DNA from: CAZILN01 sp964540005
Lineage (GTDB): Bacteria; Bacteroidota; Bacteroidia; Bacteroidales; SM23-62
Assembly: GCA_964540005.1 (NCBI GenBank)
Contig: CAZILN010000020.1
Location: 1-17,143, forward strand
Direction: 5' to 3'
Length of the DNA: 17,143 bases
Part shown: positions 14,057-17,143 of the stretch, in pieces
Layout: the number at the start of each line of letters is the position of its first letter
Position numbering within the stretch: the first letter of the stretch is position 1
Program-made: the position numbers and the translations under genes
The notes under the pieces: generated by a model
What the model was told of the DNA's origin: nothing
Databases searched by the model: none
What the model saw: only the letters and a program-made list of their open reading frames with translations

Positions 14057-14381
14057 GATAAGAAAGTATTTACACGATATTAAGGAGTCTATCGAATCGA
14101 TTAACTCTTACCTTGGAGAAAATAGAAACTTTTCTGATTACCAAAATAATAAGATGCTTCGAAGAGCTGTGGAGAGGGAATTTGAAATAATTGGAGAAGC
14201 AATGAAAATGTTAGCAAATATCGATGAGAATATCTCGATTACAAGCAAACAACAAATTATTGGTATGAGAAACAGAGTCATCCATGGTTATGATAAGATT
14301 GATGATGAGATAGTCTGGGGAACCATTGTGAGGCACCTTCCTTCTCTCCATATTGAAGTAAGTAAACTCTTAGAAAAGTAA
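14046..14381 (+). CDS. hepT: HepT-type HEPN toxin (DUF86 family)
   Basis: The 111-residue helical protein has the DUF86/HepT hallmarks: REFEIIGEAMKML at about 44-56 and MRNRVIHGYDKID at 74-86. The latter contains the RNase active site R75-x4-H80 followed by Tyr82, completing R-x4-H-x-Y. In the family, Arg and His cut RNA and the Tyr is the AMP acceptor used by MntA for neutralisation. Length is normal and there is no sign of truncation. It overlaps the mntA gene by 11 bp. The natural RNA target cannot be deduced from sequence. Confidence 0.9.
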   Translation: MDIEIRKYLHDIKESIESINSYLGENRNFSDYQNNKMLRRAVEREFEIIGEAMKMLANIDENISITSKQQIIGMRNRVIHGYDKIDDEIVWGTIVRHLPSLHIEVSKLLEK

Positions 14382-14590
14382 ACCTGCCATTTTCCATTAA
14401 AAATTCCGATTTTAACAGGCTAGGCGATAACCATGAATTTATCAATGAATTGCTAAGTTTTTCAGAAAAGCTGTTTAGCTATTAAGACTTCATGGCCTTC
14501 TACCAGTTAGGATATCTGAATATTTTAGGATAAATTTATTTAAGATTTCTTACTTCTCAGTTCCAATAAAAAGTAATCACACCTATTATT
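14382..14590 (+). other. Spacer before the TPR gene, with a possible C-terminal gene tail
   Basis: In one plus frame this spacer ends a conceptual peptide DFNRLGDNHEFINELLSF...LFSY with TAA at about 14484. It has the composition of a real protein C-terminus, but there is no start codon or identifiable domain. The rest should contain the promoter and leader of the TPR gene; no clear -7 box was found. Confidence 0.25.
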
Positions 14591-16591
14591 ATGGCTATCT
14601 GGTCCGGTGAAATAAAGGAACTAGAACAACTTTATCAATCCTTATCAGGACAGCTCCCTGAATTGGAAAAGGAGTTAGGGAAGGTGATTAAGGCAGATGA
14701 TGAGAATGTTGTTCTATTATATTCTCGAAGATGCCTGGAAGTTATTGTTTCTGATCAGTGTGAACGTGAACTGAACCGACCAAGAAAAACTGAACCTCTT
14801 AAAGGCATTATCGATAAGCTGAATAAGGAGGAAAAGGTCCCGTCACACATAATCACTTCAATGCTTAACCTCAACAGTCTGTCTGCTTATGGAACCCATC
14901 CAAAGGAATTCGATCCTGAACAGGTAAAGCCGGTTCTTAATAACCTTACTACAATTATCAAGTGGTATCTGAAATATAAGAATACCCAAACCAGTAGCAA
15001 ACCAGAAGAAAAGGTTAAAGATGTAATTAAAAGTGCAGATGATTCAGAAGAAGAAACCCAGAAACCAAAGAAGAGACTGATATTATTGCTTTCAGGACCT
15101 GCACTAGTGGTGGTTATTGTTGTGGTGGGTCTTTTTATATTTGATATAATTGGAGGAGATAAGCGTATAAAGGAACTGGAAAAATCCATTGCAGTGTTAC
15201 CATTTATCAACGATAGCCCTGATGAAGAAAATACATACTTTATCAATGGTCTAATGGAGGAAATCCTATTAAATCTACAGACAATTAAGGATTTCCAAGT
15301 CCCAGGTCGCACTTCTGTTGAGCAATACCGGGATCGGACCAAATCCATTCCTATGATTGCAAATGAACTGGATGTTAATTATATCATTGAAGGAAGCGGT
15401 CAGAAATATGGCAATACTGTTCGCTTGCGAATACAACTTTTAGAGGGTAATAAGGGCAGGCATCTATGGGGAGCCTCGTATGAGCAGGAAATTGTTAAAC
15501 CTGAGGATATTTTCAGGATACAAAGCCAGATTGCAGAAGCAATAGCAGATGAGTTAAGAGTAATCATTTCTCCTGAAGAAAAACAACTTATTGAGAAAAC
15601 ACCAACAACAAGCCTGACAGCTCATGATTTTTTCCAGAAAGGAAGGGAAGAACAATGGAAATATTCTTTGAAGGGTGATAGAAAAGCACTGGAAAAAGCT
15701 GAGAATCTCTATCATAAGGCGTTATATAATGATTCCACTTTTGCCCAGGCATATACCGGATTAGCAGCGATATATTGGAGCAAGCATTATTGGGAGACTT
15801 ATTTTGCGGAGGAATTTTTGGATTCTATTCTGATCCTGGCTGATATTGCCCTTTCCTATGACGATCAATTATCAGAAGCATATACTATCAGGGGAGGATA
15901 TTATTATTCAACCGGTAACCCAGAACAGGCTTTGGAAGAATTTGACAAAGCCATCACATACAATCCAAACGATTGGAGAGCATACCGGTATTTAGGGTTC
16001 TTATATTCTGATTATGACCACATTAATTGTATTGCTAATTATCAAAGAGCTGTATCTCTTCATCGTGGGGAACAATTACCTGGTTTACTACGAAACCTTG
16101 GTGGTGCGTATCAAAATGCTGGATTTTTTGAAAAAGCCAAGAAATATCACCTGGAAGCGCTTAAATTGGATGGGGATTCGCTTAGTTTTTACAGGGGTTT
16201 AGCCGTTATAGAAGAGGTTCAGGGTAATTTTATTAATGCTCTTGAATTTGCACACAAAGCATATGAAATTGATACATCCAGTACAGATATTCTATATAAA
16301 TTAGGATTATATCGCATGTTCCTGGAACAATATAAAGAATCATTGGAATATTTTGAAAAATGTATTGAAATAACTAAAGTAACCGGAGATCTCTATTTAT
16401 ATGGTATGCATCGGTTTGGATATGCTTACTGGCAAAATGGATTCAGGAAAGAAGCAGCGTATTATTTTGATAAACAAATTGAGTATGACAACAGTGAGAT
16501 TAGATTAGGACGTCAAAGATCAGCAATATTCTATGCATATTATGATCTTGCAGGTGTCTATGCATTCCTGGGAGAGAGACAAAGCATTTGA
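14591..16591 (+). CDS. DUF4145-like / transmembrane / TolB-like / TPR protein, frameshifted near its end
   Basis: The frame encodes 666 residues. Residues 1-130 form a helical DUF4145-like (HEPN-superfamily) domain, including RPRKTEPLKGIIDKL. A charged linker leads to one membrane helix (about 162-186, LILLLSGPALVVVIVVVG). After it comes a TolB/FlgO-like domain (about 199-325), beginning KSIAVLPFINDSP and including YIIEGSGQKYGN. TPR-like helical pairs fill the rest from about 345. This architecture recurs in Bacteroidota and resembles the extracytoplasmic part of TolB-TPR regulators and adenylate-cyclase relatives; the function is unknown. The frame ends abruptly after FLGERQSI. The missing tail is present in another frame, so the gene carries a frameshift in a GAGAGAGA tract at 16572-16579. 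Its first ~13 codons after the start region are echoed in the relic at 13051. Confidence 0.82.
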   Translation: MAIWSGEIKELEQLYQSLSGQLPELEKELGKVIKADDENVVLLYSRRCLEVIVSDQCERELNRPRKTEPLKGIIDKLNKEEKVPSHIITSMLNLNSLSAYGTHPKEFDPEQVKPVLNNLTTIIKWYLKYKNTQTSSKPEEKVKDVIKSADDSEEETQKPKKRLILLLSGPALVVVIVVVGLFIFDIIGGDKRIKELEKSIAVLPFINDSPDEENTYFINGLMEEILLNLQTIKDFQVPGRTSVEQYRDRTKSIPMIANELDVNYIIEGSGQKYGNTVRLRIQLLEGNKGRHLWGASYEQEIVKPEDIFRIQSQIAEAIADELRVIISPEEKQLIEKTPTTSLTAHDFFQKGREEQWKYSLKGDRKALEKAENLYHKALYNDSTFAQAYTGLAAIYWSKHYWETYFAEEFLDSILILADIALSYDDQLSEAYTIRGGYYYSTGNPEQALEEFDKAITYNPNDWRAYRYLGFLYSDYDHINCIANYQRAVSLHRGEQLPGLLRNLGGAYQNAGFFEKAKKYHLEALKLDGDSLSFYRGLAVIEEVQGNFINALEFAHKAYEIDTSSTDILYKLGLYRMFLEQYKESLEYFEKCIEITKVTGDLYLYGMHRFGYAYWQNGFRKEAAYYFDKQIEYDNSEIRLGRQRSAIFYAYYDLAGVYAFLGERQSI

Positions 16592-16781
16592 AAACTTAAA
16601 AATCTTTAATAAAAGGGAGAGTATCCGGCAATGGATGGTGATGTTTATAAATAAGGATCCATTATTCGATGGCATCAGGGATGAACCCGAGTTCCAGCAA
16701 ATTGTCAGGGATGTGGAGGCCAAATACCAGGCAGAGCATGAAAGGGTCAGGAAATGGCTGGAGGAGCAGGGGATGCTGTAA
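16575..16781 (+). pseudogene. C-terminal continuation of the TPR protein after a frameshift
   Basis: Reading ERDKAFENLKIFNKRES... and ending VRKWLEEQGML, this frame is the natural end of the TPR protein. GERDKAFENL is a normal TPR helix, and DPLFDGIRDEPEFQQI is the capping motif that ends many TolB-TPR proteins. Joining it to the upstream frame requires adding two bases (or removing one) in the (GA)4 tract at 16572-16579. The restored protein would be about 730 residues. There is no suitable start for separate translation. It may reflect sequencing error, recent decay or reversible slippage. Confidence 0.8.
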
Positions 16782-16870
16782 TCAAAGTACAAAACTATTT
16801 CAATTCAATATCCTTCCTTGTACAGATCTAAATATCATCAACACAGTCACTATAACCATCACCAAAGCCA

Positions 16871-16965
16871 TCAACCTCCAAAAAAAAATCCCCGCAGATC
16901 ATTGACCTAACGGGGATTCATCACGGTTTGGTTCGGTGCCACTAGTACCACAAGCGTCTTTTTAT
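16871..16965 (-). repeat. Dispersed hairpin repeat, copy B (possible terminator of the hydrolase gene)
   Basis: This is the second copy of the repeat, matching copy A at 71 of 84 bases. The stem AATCCCCG/CGGGGATT (16887-16894 and 16911-16918) and the 16-nt loop are conserved, followed on the minus strand by nine T residues. The second inverted repeat, GGTGC-CACTA-GTACC, differs from copy A by a change that keeps a G-U pair. Copy B lies right after the minus-strand hydrolase stop at 16974, in the correct orientation to terminate that transcript. Confidence 0.75.
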
Positions 16966-16973
16966 GGCTTTTG

Positions 16974-17143
16974 TTATTTAATATTTGTCGCTATTTCGAT
17001 CTCTGAAAATAATTGTGCCTGCTTAATTAAGTCAATGTTTTGTTCCTCTTTCACATATTTATCAAAAAAATTCAGGACTATTATATTCATAATCTGTATG
17101 GCTTTTTCTCCATCAATAGATCCTAAAAGAGTTTTAATTGCTG
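16974..17143 (-). CDS. C-terminal end of a probable alpha/beta hydrolase (runs off the right edge)
   Basis: The minus-strand frame from the right edge to TAA at 16974-16976 is open for 55 residues. It reads LLGSIDGEKAIQIMNIIVLN, then FFDKYVKEE, and ends EIEIATNIK. The pattern GSIDG...I.N..VL.FFDKYL is typical of the last helices of dienelactone hydrolase or platelet-activating-factor acetylhydrolase-like alpha/beta hydrolases. The catalytic residues lie upstream, outside the window, so the assignment rests on the tail only. Confidence 0.5.
   Translation of the reverse strand, partial: AIKTLLGSIDGEKAIQIMNIIVLNFFDKYVKEEQNIDLIKQAQLFSEIEIATNIK

Noticed and set aside
13375..16965. CRISPR array
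   Set aside because: The repeat copies are about 3.5 kb apart, imperfect and hairpin-rich, with no regular spacers and no cas genes.
11572..17143. Integrative element with integrase and attachment sites
   Set aside because: The region is plastic, but I found no integrase, transposase, tRNA end or bounding direct repeats in view.

Overview
The window looks like a chromosomal segment of a member of the Bacteroidota, most likely an environmental or gut lineage related to Marinilabiliales/Bacteroidales. The evidence is a C-terminal type IX secretion sorting domain, a DUF5916 outer-membrane protein, a Bacteroidota-style FtsX/MacB permease, a FISUMP lipoprotein, and several TAnnTTTG-type -7 promoter boxes. 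No rRNA, tRNA, CRISPR array, transposase or integrase gene was seen.

Layout. (1) 1-1894, minus: the N-terminal ~631 codons of an FtsX/MacB-type ABC permease that runs off the left edge. (2) 2153-2859, plus: a Gfo/Idh/MocA oxidoreductase cut off just after its substrate-site DxGxH motif and joined to an unrelated 3' gene end. (3) 2908-11571, minus: a run of cell-envelope genes. In transcription order these are an FG-GAP seven-repeat membrane-anchored propeller protein, a FISUMP lipoprotein, a ~520 bp gap holding a permease relic, a lipoprotein aryl-sulfate sulfotransferase (ASST), a second ASST with a type IX sorting domain, and a DUF5916/CBM9-like outer-membrane barrel protein. (4) 11.6-17 kb: a rearranged accessory region with two HEPN/MNT nucleotidyltransferase modules on opposite strands, a decayed third MNT gene, a relic of a DUF4145-TolB-TPR protein, the nearly intact paralogue of that protein (frameshifted near its end), and copies of a dispersed hairpin repeat. 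The right edge carries the 3' end of a probable alpha/beta hydrolase on the minus strand.

How the genes may work together. The two ASST paralogues keep the three His and one Arg expected for the sulfohistidine ping-pong mechanism. They appear to be delivered by different routes, one as a lipoprotein and one through type IX secretion, which suggests desulfation or sulfate transfer on phenolic compounds outside the cytoplasm. FG-GAP, FISUMP and DUF5916 proteins are surface or envelope proteins of uncertain role. The 13751-14381 pair is a canonical MntA-HepT toxin-antitoxin module. The 12169-12863 pair belongs to the HI0073/HI0074-like HEPN-MNT group and lacks the canonical HEPN RNase motif. The density of decayed paralogues and repeats marks 11.6-17 kb as a plastic hotspot. 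The DUF5916 gene is visibly richer in G+C than the TA/TPR region.
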